Shown: positions 56,251 to 64,000 of the stretch, in pieces
How positions within the stretch are numbered: the stretch's first letter is position 1
How the letters are laid out: the number at the start of each line of letters is the position of its first letter
Origin: Roseovarius sp. MMSF_3281
GTDB lineage: Bacteria > Pseudomonadota > Alphaproteobacteria > Rhodobacterales > Rhodobacteraceae
Direction: 5' to 3'
Assembly: GCF_030733685.1 (NCBI RefSeq)
Contig: NZ_JASHIM010000006.1
Span: forward strand, 107,402-171,401
DNA length: 64,000 bases
The notes under the pieces: generated by a model
What the model saw: the letters and a program-made list of their open reading frames with translations, nothing else
What the model was told of the DNA's origin: nothing
The model's database searches: none
Made by a program: the position numbers and the translations under genes

Positions 56251-56382
56251 GCCCGGGTCTCCGTTTGTCACTTTTACGCGGGTCTCTCTTGGCCTGTCGG
56301 GGGCGGGCCGTCAAGGCGGCGCTTGTCCATCTTGGCCCAAGGTCATAGGTATCGGGGAAACATATCACAGGAGGAGGCCCGC

Positions 56383-56889
56383 ATGGCCGAAATCAAGGAC
56401 CCCGAGAACACCATTCTGCTGGAGCTGAAAGACGGCACCGTGACCATCGAGTTGATGCCCGATATCGCACCCGGCCATTGTGAACGGATGAAGGAACTGG
56501 CGCGCAGCGGGCAGTATGACAACGTGGCCTTTCACCGGGTGATCGACGGTTTCATGGCGCAGACCGGCGATGTGGCCAATGCCAACATGGAAAAGGATTA
56601 CAACCCGCGCATGGCCGGCACCGGTGGCAGTGACCTGCCCAACCTCAAGGCCGAGTTCAGCCGCATCCCGCATGATCGCGGCACCCTTGGCGCCGCGCGC
56701 AGCCAGAACCCGGACAGCGCCAACAGCCAGTTTTTCATTAGCTTCAGCGACAACCACTTCCTGAATGGTCAATACACGGTCTATGGCCGGGTGATCGAAG
56801 GGATGGAGCATGTCGATGCCATTCAACGGGGCGAGCCGCCCGCGAACCCTGACCGGATGATCAGCGTGAAGGTGGCCGCCGATGCTTAA
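56383..56889 (+). CDS. Cytoplasmic cyclophilin-type peptidyl-prolyl isomerase
   Basis: This isomerase has 168 residues with no signal peptide. It shows YDNVAFHRVIDGFMAQTGD with the catalytic Arg in FHR, then SQNPDSANSQFFISFSDN and NGQYTVYGRVIEGM. GGAGGAGG precedes the ATG. The TAA overlaps the ATG of a second cyclophilin by 8 nt, so both are made from one message. Confidence 0.93.
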   Translation: MAEIKDPENTILLELKDGTVTIELMPDIAPGHCERMKELARSGQYDNVAFHRVIDGFMAQTGDVANANMEKDYNPRMAGTGGSDLPNLKAEFSRIPHDRGTLGAARSQNPDSANSQFFISFSDNHFLNGQYTVYGRVIEGMEHVDAIQRGEPPANPDRMISVKVAADA

Positions 56890-57430
56890 GATGGCCGCTG
56901 TAATGAGTGTCGTGGCCGCGCCTGCGCTGGCCACGGGGCTTGAGATCGAAGTGTCGGGCGAGGCCAATGGCATGGTCAAGATCGACCTGTTGGAGGACGT
57001 GGCCCCCGACCATGTGGCGCAGATTACCGAATTGGCGGAAGAGGGGGCCTATGACGGTGTCGTCTTTCACCGGGTGATCGAGGGCTTCATGGCGCAGACC
57101 GGCGATGTGGAGTTTGGCCTGATCGAAGGCGGCGACATGAGGCGCGCGGGTATGGGCGGCAGCGACAAGCCGGACCTGAAGGCCGAGTTTTCGGATATTC
57201 CCTTTGACCGCGGTGTGATTGGCATGGCCCGCAGTCAGGACCCCGACAGTGCCAACAGCCAGTTCTTCATCATGTTCAAGGAAGGCCATTTCCTGAACGG
57301 TCAATACACGGTCGTGGGCCGGGTGACCGAGGGGATGGAGGTTGTCGATGCCATCAAGCGCGGCAAAGGCCAGAATGGTGCGGTGATCGGTCAGCCCGAC
57401 GTGATGACCAGCGTTACGGTGACGGAATAA
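56882..57430 (+). CDS. Periplasmic cyclophilin-type peptidyl-prolyl isomerase
   Basis: A paralogue of the preceding isomerase with an N-terminal signal peptide (MAAVMSVVAAPALATG), hence periplasmic. The core is retained: VVFHRVIEGFMAQTGDVE, SQDPDSANSQFFIMFKEG and NGQYTVVGRVTEGMEV. It has 182 residues. Together the tandem pair suggests a duplication in which one copy gained export. Confidence 0.92.
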   Translation: MLKMAAVMSVVAAPALATGLEIEVSGEANGMVKIDLLEDVAPDHVAQITELAEEGAYDGVVFHRVIEGFMAQTGDVEFGLIEGGDMRRAGMGGSDKPDLKAEFSDIPFDRGVIGMARSQDPDSANSQFFIMFKEGHFLNGQYTVVGRVTEGMEVVDAIKRGKGQNGAVIGQPDVMTSVTVTE

Positions 57431-57434
57431 CGCT

Positions 57435-58235
57435 TTGGCAGGCCCGACGGGATATGAGCCGCTCAATACCCTCAAGCCGGTGGCCGAGGGGATTTGGCTG
57501 ATCGACGGGCCTGCCATATCGTTCATGGGCTTGCCGTTTTCGACCCGTGCCACGGTGGTGCGGTTGGAAAACGGCGATCTGTGGGTGCATTCGCCCACCC
57601 AATTGACCGATAGCTTGCGCGAAGAATTGGAAGCTGTCGGGCCGGTGGCGCATCTGATTGCGCCGAACTGGATTCACTATGCTCATGTTGCAGAGTGGCA
57701 AGCGGCCTTTCCCAAGGCCGTCTTCTGGGCCGCGCCGGGTGTTGCGGAGCGGGCCGCGAAGAAGGGGCTGAACCTGCCGGAATCCCGCGATTTGCAGGCG
57801 GAGAGGGCCGAGCGGCCATGGGCCGGACAAATCCGCCAGATGATCGTGCAGGGCAGCAAGCTGCATCGCGAGGCGGTGTTTCTTCACAAGGCCAGCAAGA
57901 CCCTGATCCTGACCGATCTGATCGAGGCCTTCGAGACGGAGAAATTACCGGTCTGGATGCGGCCCATCGTCTGGATCGCGGGCATTGACGACAGCGACGG
58001 GAAAATGCCGCCCGACATGCGGTGGAGCTTCAAGGACAAGGCGGCGCTGGCCGGAGATGTCGAGACCATGATCGGATGGGCGCCGGAGCGGGTGATCCTG
58101 GCGCATGGGCGCTGGTACGAGCGTAACGGCGTGGCCGAGTTGGAACGCGCCTTTCGGCGGGTGCTGAAGGATCACCGGTGGGACAGGTTGGTGCAGCACG
58201 CCAAGGACAAGCACGCGAAACATTCCGATAAGTAA
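57435..58235 (+). CDS. DUF4336 protein
   Basis: A 266-residue member of DUF4336, a family related to the metallo-beta-lactamase fold. It has LENGDLWVHSPTQL near residue 45, LIAPNWIHYAHVAEW near 75 and a late VILAHGRWYERNG near 218, but lacks the full HxHxDH zinc motif. The function is unknown. The likely start is the TTG 5 bases after the cyclophilin stop. It is probably in the same transcript. Confidence 0.8.
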   Translation: MAGPTGYEPLNTLKPVAEGIWLIDGPAISFMGLPFSTRATVVRLENGDLWVHSPTQLTDSLREELEAVGPVAHLIAPNWIHYAHVAEWQAAFPKAVFWAAPGVAERAAKKGLNLPESRDLQAERAERPWAGQIRQMIVQGSKLHREAVFLHKASKTLILTDLIEAFETEKLPVWMRPIVWIAGIDDSDGKMPPDMRWSFKDKAALAGDVETMIGWAPERVILAHGRWYERNGVAELERAFRRVLKDHRWDRLVQHAKDKHAKHSDK

Positions 58236-58241
58236 CGGTCT

Positions 58242-58517
58242 TTATCTGGCCAGCCAGAGCCCTGCGGCGATGATCTGAGCGGCCAGAATCATGAAAAGGT
58301 AACGGCGGAAAGGCTGTTTGCGGGTTTTATGTGAAAACCCGTGGATGGCGGCGAAGATGCCCGGTGTTCCGCCAAGGATGGCGATCCAGAGCAGGCGGCG
58401 TTCAGGCACGCGGCGACGGCGTTTGCGGGCGGCGCGTTTGTCCCATGCCATGAAGACGACCGCCGCGAGGTTGATCGCGGCGGCCCAGATCAGGATCAAT
58501 TGCGAGGTCTCGGGCAT
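58242..58517 (-). CDS. DUF1294 small membrane protein
   Basis: This 91-residue protein has two hydrophobic helices (about 8-22 and 70-86) around a basic loop. AWDKRAARKRRRRVPERRLL and LGGTPGIFAAIHGFSHKTRK(QPFR) are diagnostic of DUF1294. The ATG at 58517 begins the conserved part; the frame is open further upstream but that part overlaps low-complexity sequence. The function is unknown. It is convergent with the DUF4336 gene. Confidence 0.85.
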   Translation of the reverse strand: MPETSQLILIWAAAINLAAVVFMAWDKRAARKRRRRVPERRLLWIAILGGTPGIFAAIHGFSHKTRKQPFRRYLFMILAAQIIAAGLWLAR

Positions 58518-58590
58518 GGTGGGCCTTTTGTTGGGTGGACCTTGCCGGATAGCCCTTGGTGGGCGCCGCTTCAAGGGCGCTGCGCCGCGG

Positions 58591-58656
58591 CGTGAAAATT
58601 TTGTTGATTTTTTCACGGAATCGGGCGAGCGTGAAATTTGAAGGAAATTTTTCACG
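58591..58656. promoter_or_regulatory. Two 27-bp inverted repeats (CGTGAAA...TTTCACG) before the XRE-cupin gene
   Basis: CGTGAAAA-N-TTTTCACG occupies 58591-58617 and a second pair 58630-58656. Their centres are 39 bp apart and the last arm ends 9 bases before the ATG. They are likely operators for autoregulation. Confidence 0.7.
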
Positions 58657-58664
58657 GGAGTCCC

Positions 58665-59237
58665 ATGCAGGAAAGCGCGATCACCACGTCACAGACCCTT
58701 GGAGCGGACCTGCGGGCGTTGCGCAAGGCGCGGGGGCTGACCCTATCGGACCTGTCGGAGATGTTGGGCCGCTCGGTGGGGTGGTTGAGCCAGGTTGAGC
58801 GCGACCTGTCGGAGCCGTCGATCAGTGACCTGCGTGAAATCTCGGGCGCGCTGGGCGTGCCGATGTCGATGCTTTTTGGTCATGCAAGTGCGCCGGTGGA
58901 AGAACAGGGCTATGTCGTGCGCGCCGGTGCACGGCGGCCCATGGGCGCGGGCGAGGAAGGCTTGGTGGAGGAGTTGCTTTCGCCCGACCTGACCGATGAT
59001 TTCGAGGTGATCCATTCCACCTTTGCGCCGGGATCGGAAATGCAGGTGCCCGCCAAGCGGCCCACGCAGGAGGTGGGCTATATCATTTCCGGGCGGCTGG
59101 AGTTGCGGATCGGCGAGCGGGTGTTTTCCCTTGGCCCCGGCGACAGCTTCAGGTTTCGTGGCGAACTTTATAGCTGGTCGAACCCTTATGACAGTCCTTG
59201 CGTGGCGATCTGGGTGATCGCCCCGCCGGTTTATTGA
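58665..59237 (+). CDS. XRE-cupin transcriptional regulator (PuuR-like layout)
   Basis: The N-terminal HTH (about residues 15-70) has LRKARGLTLSDLSEMLGRSVGWLSQVERD. The C-terminal cupin (about 115-188) has EVGYIISGRLELRIGERVFSLGPGDSFRF, then HSW-like YSWSN. This is the same layout as E. coli PuuR. It has 190 residues with GGAG before the ATG. The two inverted repeats upstream suggest self-control, and the LysE exporters downstream on the same strand are probable targets. Confidence 0.9.
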   Translation: MQESAITTSQTLGADLRALRKARGLTLSDLSEMLGRSVGWLSQVERDLSEPSISDLREISGALGVPMSMLFGHASAPVEEQGYVVRAGARRPMGAGEEGLVEELLSPDLTDDFEVIHSTFAPGSEMQVPAKRPTQEVGYIISGRLELRIGERVFSLGPGDSFRFRGELYSWSNPYDSPCVAIWVIAPPVY

Positions 59238-59244
59238 GAGGCGC

Positions 59245-59868
59245 ATGATGAGTTTCGAGGGCTGGAGCATATTCGCGCTGTTCTGGGTGGTGTTTGTCGC
59301 CACGCCGGGGCCGAACCATTTGAATTGCCTGCGAAATGGCATGACCGTGGGGTTTCGCCGGGGGCTTTGGGGGGTCTTGGCGATCCTGTGCCAGGCGAGC
59401 CTTTTCCTGACCCTGTCGGCGGCGGGGGTGACAGCCTTGATCGCCGCCTCGCCCCTTGGTTTCACGGTGGCCAAGTGGATCGGGGCCGGGGTGCTGATCT
59501 GGCTGGGGGTGCGCGGCTGGATCATGGCACGGCGGCCTGTCGCGGTGGAGGGCGCGACGCGTGGCTCGGTCTTTTGGCGCGGGTTCATGATTGCCACGAT
59601 CAATCCCAAAAGCGTGGCGGGCTATCTGGCGGCCTTTAGTCAGTTCGTGCAGCCCGATGTGCCGATCTGGGAGCAGATGTGGGTGATCTTTCCCACGGCC
59701 CTGAGCATCACTGCGATAAGTTACACGGGGTTTACGGCCTTGGGCGCGGGGCTGGGCCGGGTGGCATTGAACGCGGTGTTCAACGTCTGGCTGCGCCGTG
59801 CGATGGCGGCGTGTTTCCTGGCTTATGGCGTGGCGCTTGGTGCGGCCTCGGTCCCGGGGAGGGGGTAG
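59245..59868 (+). CDS. LysE-family exporter 1
   Basis: This inner-membrane transporter of 207 residues begins EGWSIFALFWVVFVATPGPN, the LysE/RhtB opening. FMIATINPKSVAGYLAAFSQF follows near residue 115, with the NPK motif. About six hydrophobic segments are visible. The start may be 59245 or the adjacent ATG at 59248. It lies 7 bases after the XRE-cupin gene. Confidence 0.9.
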   Translation: MMSFEGWSIFALFWVVFVATPGPNHLNCLRNGMTVGFRRGLWGVLAILCQASLFLTLSAAGVTALIAASPLGFTVAKWIGAGVLIWLGVRGWIMARRPVAVEGATRGSVFWRGFMIATINPKSVAGYLAAFSQFVQPDVPIWEQMWVIFPTALSITAISYTGFTALGAGLGRVALNAVFNVWLRRAMAACFLAYGVALGAASVPGRG

Positions 59869-59871
59869 CCG

Positions 59872-60498
59872 ATGATCTGGGAGGTTCTGACCGGTTTTGA
59901 TCCTGCGTTATTGCTGGCGTTCATCGGGGCGGGTCTTTTGCTGAACATCACGCCGGGGGCGGATTTCGTATTCATCTCGGCCAGCGGTATGCGGGGCGGG
60001 GCGCGCATGGGGATGGCCGCGGCCTTGGGTGTCAACCTCGGGATCGTGGTTCATCTGGCCATGGCGGCGGCAGGGTTGTCGGCGCTGTTGATGGCGCGAC
60101 CCGTGCTTTATGACGCGATCCGCTATGCTGGGGCGGTGTACCTGATTTGGTTGGCGGTGCAGGCATGGCGGCATGCCGATGACGTGCAAGAGGGGCGCGC
60201 GGCCCAAAGCCTGTGGCGCGCGGTGCGGCGGGGGTTTTTGACGAACGTGCTGAACCCGAAAACCGCGTTGTTCATCTTTGCCTTCATTCCGCAATTCACC
60301 GACCCCGCGATTGGCCCGCTTTGGGCGCAGATCGTGGTGTTGGGCATGATTTTCACCGTGTTCGGCTTTGCCTTTTCGCTGTGCCTTGGGGCGGCGGCAG
60401 GGGGCATGGCCCAAGTGCTGCGCGCACGTGCGGGGCTTTTGAACCGGGCGGCGGGGGTGATGTTTGCCGGGCTGGCGGCGCGATTGATCTGGGATTGA
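59872..60498 (+). CDS. LysE-family exporter 2
   Basis: A second LysE/RhtB exporter, 208 residues. The opening is LLLNITPGADFVFISASGMR and the NPK motif is in FLTNVLNPKTALFIFAFIPQFTD near residue 128. It starts 3 bases after exporter 1. The two are diverged, not a recent duplication, so different substrates or a heteromeric system are possible. Confidence 0.9.
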   Translation: MIWEVLTGFDPALLLAFIGAGLLLNITPGADFVFISASGMRGGARMGMAAALGVNLGIVVHLAMAAAGLSALLMARPVLYDAIRYAGAVYLIWLAVQAWRHADDVQEGRAAQSLWRAVRRGFLTNVLNPKTALFIFAFIPQFTDPAIGPLWAQIVVLGMIFTVFGFAFSLCLGAAAGGMAQVLRARAGLLNRAAGVMFAGLAARLIWD

Positions 60499-60543
60499 GA
60501 CAAGGGCCACCGCCAAGCGGGGCCAGTACAAAGGGAGAGAGAC

Positions 60544-63009
60544 ATGGCGGATTTGCCCAACAAAGCAAAGGTTGTGGTCATCGGCGGCGGTATTGTCGGG
60601 GCCTCGTGCCTGTATCATCTGGCCAAGAAGGGCTGGACCGACTGCGTGCTGCTGGAGAAAAACGAGTTGACCGCCGGCTCAACATGGCACGCGGCGGGCA
60701 ATGTGCCGTCGTTCTCGACCTCTTGGGCGATCATGAACATGCAGCGCTATTCCATCGACCTTTATTCCCGTCTGGGCGAGGAGGTGGATTACCCGATGAA
60801 TTACCACCAGACCGGATCGATCCGCTTGGCCCATTCCAAGGAGCGGATGCAGGAGTTCGAGCGCGCCAAGGGCTGGGGCAAGAACCAAGGCATGGACCTT
60901 GAGATTCTCAGCGTCGAGGAGATCAAGGAACACTATCCTTTCATCGAAACCCATGACCTTGAGGGCGCGCTTTATGATCCCAACGACGGGGATATCGACC
61001 CCGCGCAGGTGACCCAGGCCTTGGCCAAGGGTGCGCGCGACATGGGCGCAAAAGTGATCCGTTTCTGCCCCGCGACCGGGGTGAGCCAAGACGGCGAGGG
61101 TTGGATCGTTCATACCGACAAGGGCGATATTGCCTGTGATTATGTCGTGAACTCGGCAGGCTACTATGCGCAGCGCGTGGGCGAATGGTTCAAGCCCTAT
61201 GGCGGGCGGACCGTGCCGATGATGGTGATGAGCCACCAATATGTGCTGACCGAGGAAGTGCCCGAGATCGAGGAATGGTCGAAGGCCAATGGCGGAAAGA
61301 AGCTGCCGCTTTTGCGGGATGTGGACGTGTCCTATTACTTCCGGCAGGAAAAGCACGGCTTCAACATTGGCCCCTACGAGCCGAACTGCAAGGCCGAATG
61401 GGCCGGTTCGGGCGATGCGGTCCCCGAGGATTTCTCGTTCCAGCTTTGGTCGGATGATCTGGACCGGATCGGGGATATCGTGGCCGACAGTATGGAGCGG
61501 GTGCCGGTGGCGGCATCTGCCGGGATCAGCCGGATCATCAATGGCCCGATCCCCTATGCCCCTGATGGCATGCCCTTGATCGGGCCGATGCCGGGGGTGA
61601 AGAACGCCTTTGAATGCTGTGTCTTTACCTTTGGCATCGCCCAGGGCGGCGGCGCGGGCAAGGTTTTGGCCGAATGGGTGATAGATGGCGGGACCGAATG
61701 GGACATGTGGGCGGTCGATCCGCGCCGCTATACCGATTACACCGACCACGAGTATTGCGTGGCCAAGGGCATGGAAGTTTACGGCCACGAGTACGCCATG
61801 CATTTCCCGCATCACGAATGGCCCGCAGGCCGCGACAAGAAGCTGTCGCCGGTGCATGACAAAATCAAGGCGCTGGGCGGTCAGATGGGGGCCTATAACG
61901 GTTGGGAGCGGGCCAATTGGTTCGCCAAAACCGGCGATGACACCAGCGAGGCGGCGACACAGACATGGGGCCGCGCAGGCCCGTGGGAGCCGCGCGTGCG
62001 CGAGGAATGCGAGGCCGTGCGCGATGCCTGTGGTGTGCTGGACCTGCCGGGGTTTTCCCGTTTCAACATCGAAGGGCCGGGGGCGGCCGACTGGCTTGCC
62101 TCACAGGTCACGGGGGTGGTGCCGCGCGTGGGGCGCATCGGGTTGGTCTATTTTGCCGATACGCGGGGGCGTATCCTGAGCGAGATGTCGGTGGTTCGGC
62201 ATCGCGATGACCTGATGACCCTGATCACCGCCGCTGCCGCCGAATGGCACGATTACGAGTTGCTGGAACGGCGCCTTGCGAGTGTCGAGGGGGTGACGCT
62301 GACCAACCGCACGACAGAGTACATGACGCAAATCCTTGCCGGTCCCAAATCCCGCGCGCTGCTGTCCGGCCTGTGCGATGCAGACCTGAACGCGCCGTGG
62401 CTGACCCACCAGGCAACCGAGATCGCCGGGTGTTGGGCGCGGCTTGTGCGGGTGTCTTTTGCCGGGGAGCTGGGGTGGGAAATCCATACCAGAACCGGGG
62501 ATACGGCCACGGTCTTTGATGCCCTCTGGCAGGCCGGGCAGGCGCATGGGCTGAAGCCCTTTGGCATGTATGCGCTCAATTCCCTGCGGATCGAAAAGGG
62601 CTATCGCGCGTGGAAGGGCGACTTGTCCACGGATTATTCGATGCTGGAAGCCGGGTTGGAGCGCTTCGTCAAATTCGACAAGCCGCAGGAGTTTCCCGGC
62701 AAGGCCGCGCTTCTGGCCGAGAAGCGGCAGGGTCGCAAGAAGGCCTTCGTGCAGCTGATCGTCGATGCCGGTGAGGCGGATGCGCCTTACATGGCGCCGA
62801 TCTGGCACGAGGGCCGGATCGTGGGCGAGGTAACAAGCGGGGCTTGGGGCTATCGGGTCGGTGCCTCGGTGGCGCTGGCCATGGTGAGGGCCGATTTGAC
62901 GGCGCCGGGCACCGAGCTGGAGGTCGAGATTTACGGTGCGCGGCTCCCTGCGGTGGTGCAACCCGACGGCCCCCTGTGGGACCCCGAGAACGAAAGGCTG
63001 CGGGCGTGA
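60544..63009 (+). CDS. FAD/GcvT-domain dehydrogenase, dimethylglycine or sarcosine dehydrogenase-like
   Basis: This 821-residue two-domain enzyme has a DAO-type FAD domain (about residues 8-375, GGGIVGASCLYHLAKKGW near 15 and AGSTWHAAGNVPSFS near 40). The C-terminal aminomethyltransferase/GcvT fold runs from about 430 to the end (RKKAFVQLIVD, YRVGASVALAM). It would demethylate an N-methyl amine such as dimethylglycine or sarcosine and pass the carbon to tetrahydrofolate. GGGAGAG precedes the ATG. The substrate is inferred from the family. Confidence 0.87.
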   Translation: MADLPNKAKVVVIGGGIVGASCLYHLAKKGWTDCVLLEKNELTAGSTWHAAGNVPSFSTSWAIMNMQRYSIDLYSRLGEEVDYPMNYHQTGSIRLAHSKERMQEFERAKGWGKNQGMDLEILSVEEIKEHYPFIETHDLEGALYDPNDGDIDPAQVTQALAKGARDMGAKVIRFCPATGVSQDGEGWIVHTDKGDIACDYVVNSAGYYAQRVGEWFKPYGGRTVPMMVMSHQYVLTEEVPEIEEWSKANGGKKLPLLRDVDVSYYFRQEKHGFNIGPYEPNCKAEWAGSGDAVPEDFSFQLWSDDLDRIGDIVADSMERVPVAASAGISRIINGPIPYAPDGMPLIGPMPGVKNAFECCVFTFGIAQGGGAGKVLAEWVIDGGTEWDMWAVDPRRYTDYTDHEYCVAKGMEVYGHEYAMHFPHHEWPAGRDKKLSPVHDKIKALGGQMGAYNGWERANWFAKTGDDTSEAATQTWGRAGPWEPRVREECEAVRDACGVLDLPGFSRFNIEGPGAADWLASQVTGVVPRVGRIGLVYFADTRGRILSEMSVVRHRDDLMTLITAAAAEWHDYELLERRLASVEGVTLTNRTTEYMTQILAGPKSRALLSGLCDADLNAPWLTHQATEIAGCWARLVRVSFAGELGWEIHTRTGDTATVFDALWQAGQAHGLKPFGMYALNSLRIEKGYRAWKGDLSTDYSMLEAGLERFVKFDKPQEFPGKAALLAEKRQGRKKAFVQLIVDAGEADAPYMAPIWHEGRIVGEVTSGAWGYRVGASVALAMVRADLTAPGTELEVEIYGARLPAVVQPDGPLWDPENERLRA

Positions 63010-63902
63010 GCAAGGTAACCCTTCTTGATGGGGCTGTCGGCCAGGAACTGGTCAAGCGCGCGGGGGATGCGCCCACACCGCTGTGGTCGACACAGGCGAT
63101 GATCGACCACCCCGAATTGGTGGACGAGGTGCATCTGGATTACCTGCGGGCCGGGGCGACGGTGATCAGCACGAATACCTATGCGGTGCTGCGCGACCGC
63201 TTGGTGCGGGTTGGCCTTGAAAACCGGCTGGAGATCCTGACCGACATGGCCATCACCGCCGCGCACCGGGCGCGGGCGGCTTTCGGAGCAGGGCGCATTG
63301 CCGGGGTGATCGGGCCTTTGGTGCAATCCTACCGTCCCGACCTGAGTCCGCCCGCGCCCGAGGCCGCCCGGATTTACGCCGAGCCGGTGGCGCATCTGAA
63401 AGACCGGGTGGACCTTTTAGTGCTGGAAACCATGGCCTCGGTCGATCAGGCAGAAGGTGGTTTGCGCGCCGCCTCTGGACAAGGAGTGCCTGTTTGGCTG
63501 GCGGTGTCGGTGGATGATCAGGACGGCACAAAGCTGCGCTCGGGCGAGCCGCTTACCGAGCTTGCCCCGTTGATTGACCGCTTCCACCCCGAGGCGGTCT
63601 TGATCAATTGCTCCCGCCCCGAGGCCGTGACTCCGGCGCTGGAGGTTCTCAAAACCTTCGGCCTGCCCTTTGGCGCATATGCCAATGGCTTCACGGCGAT
63701 CAGCGCAGGGTTCTTGCAGGAGGCCCCCACCGTCGATGCGCTCAGCGCGCGGCAAGATCTTGGCCCCGAGGCCTACGCCGACTTCGCCATGGACTGGATC
63801 GCGCAAGGCGCCACGATCATCGGCGGTTGCTGCGAGGTGGGGCCAAATCACATCCGCGCAATGGCGCAGAAAATCAAGCAGGCGGGCCATGAGATCATCT
63901 GA
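63006..63902 (+). CDS. Homocysteine S-methyltransferase family protein
   Basis: This Zn-dependent methyltransferase, TIM barrel, has 298 residues. VTLLDGAVGQEL opens it; the Zn Cys are in LINCSRPEAV near residue 202 and IIGGCCEVGP near 275. It moves a methyl group from a donor such as S-methylmethionine or a betaine to homocysteine. The GTG start overlaps the dehydrogenase stop by four bases, so translation is coupled. Confidence 0.88.
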   Translation: MSKVTLLDGAVGQELVKRAGDAPTPLWSTQAMIDHPELVDEVHLDYLRAGATVISTNTYAVLRDRLVRVGLENRLEILTDMAITAAHRARAAFGAGRIAGVIGPLVQSYRPDLSPPAPEAARIYAEPVAHLKDRVDLLVLETMASVDQAEGGLRAASGQGVPVWLAVSVDDQDGTKLRSGEPLTELAPLIDRFHPEAVLINCSRPEAVTPALEVLKTFGLPFGAYANGFTAISAGFLQEAPTVDALSARQDLGPEAYADFAMDWIAQGATIIGGCCEVGPNHIRAMAQKIKQAGHEII

Positions 63903-63904
63903 TC

Positions 63905-63990
63905 CCTTCCCCTTCATCTTTCCCCAAATACTCCGGGGGTGGCGTTGAAAATCCAAGGATTTTCAACGTAGGGGGCAGCGCCCCCGACCG
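63905..63990 (-). repeat. Dispersed intergenic repeat R2, copy 5
   Basis: On the minus strand: GGGGGCGCTGCCCCC, then the variable hairpin GTTGAAAATCC/GGATTTTCAAC (63943-63968, perfect), then CCCCCGGAGTATTT. It follows the methyltransferase gene at the window end. Confidence 0.75.
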
Positions 63991-64000
63991 GTCGGATCGC

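Overview
The window is a stretch of chromosome from a high-GC alphaproteobacterium, most likely a marine Rhodobacteraceae (Roseobacter group). The evidence is the gene content and style: fused SecDF, a compact ccmABCDG cluster, a class I PHA locus with PhaR-type operators, an SdhE/XRE pair, DUF1194 and DUF1223 proteins, and the intergenic repeat with a conserved CCCCNGGATATTT flank that I associate with this family. No tRNA, rRNA, CRISPR array, prophage or complete insertion sequence was seen. Assignments come from reading motifs and recalling families; no search was run.

Layout. 1-6332: der (5' end missing), a TspO-like gene broken by an in-frame amber codon, a fatty acid desaturase, serS, a G-rich tract, and a pentapeptide-repeat protein coupled to a membrane protein. 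6526-13519: yajC-secDF, a TSUP permease, a Mth938-like protein, ccmA-B-C-D-G (ccmD is only 52 codons), and a tiny secreted ORF. 13632-25665: an FAD-linked 2-hydroxyacid dehydrogenase, a LysE exporter, acnA, DUF1223, MarC, an aspartate aminotransferase/VOC/hypothetical operon, XRE-sdhE, a MarR regulator, DUF1194 and glyoxalase I. 25746-28378: a surface lipoprotein next to a Slam-like outer-membrane translocator (type XI secretion). 28589-31259: thyX, then a low-GC DUF4062 gene and a GTAC palindrome array. 31260-38495: small genes, a bufferin-type RiPP operon (bufA-bufB-bufC plus DoxX), thrS and a dapA-like gene. 38802-41786: two alpha/beta hydrolases and small ORFs. 41902-46406: phaZ, phaC, phaP and phaR with matching operators in all three control regions. 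46412-53601: a LysR regulator, a DegT aminotransferase and a Puu-like operon with two glutamine-synthetase paralogues. 53854-58517: class I aldolase, pgk, two cyclophilins, DUF4336 and DUF1294. 58665-63902: an XRE-cupin regulator with twin operators, two LysE exporters, a dimethylglycine-dehydrogenase-like enzyme and a homocysteine S-methyltransferase.

The most interesting items are the bufferin operon, the Slam/lipoprotein pair, the isolated DUF4062 gene with foreign base composition, and two families of structured intergenic repeats. One repeat family forms a palindrome whose ends supply the stop codons of neighbouring genes. The other keeps conserved flanks around a hairpin whose sequence differs in every copy.
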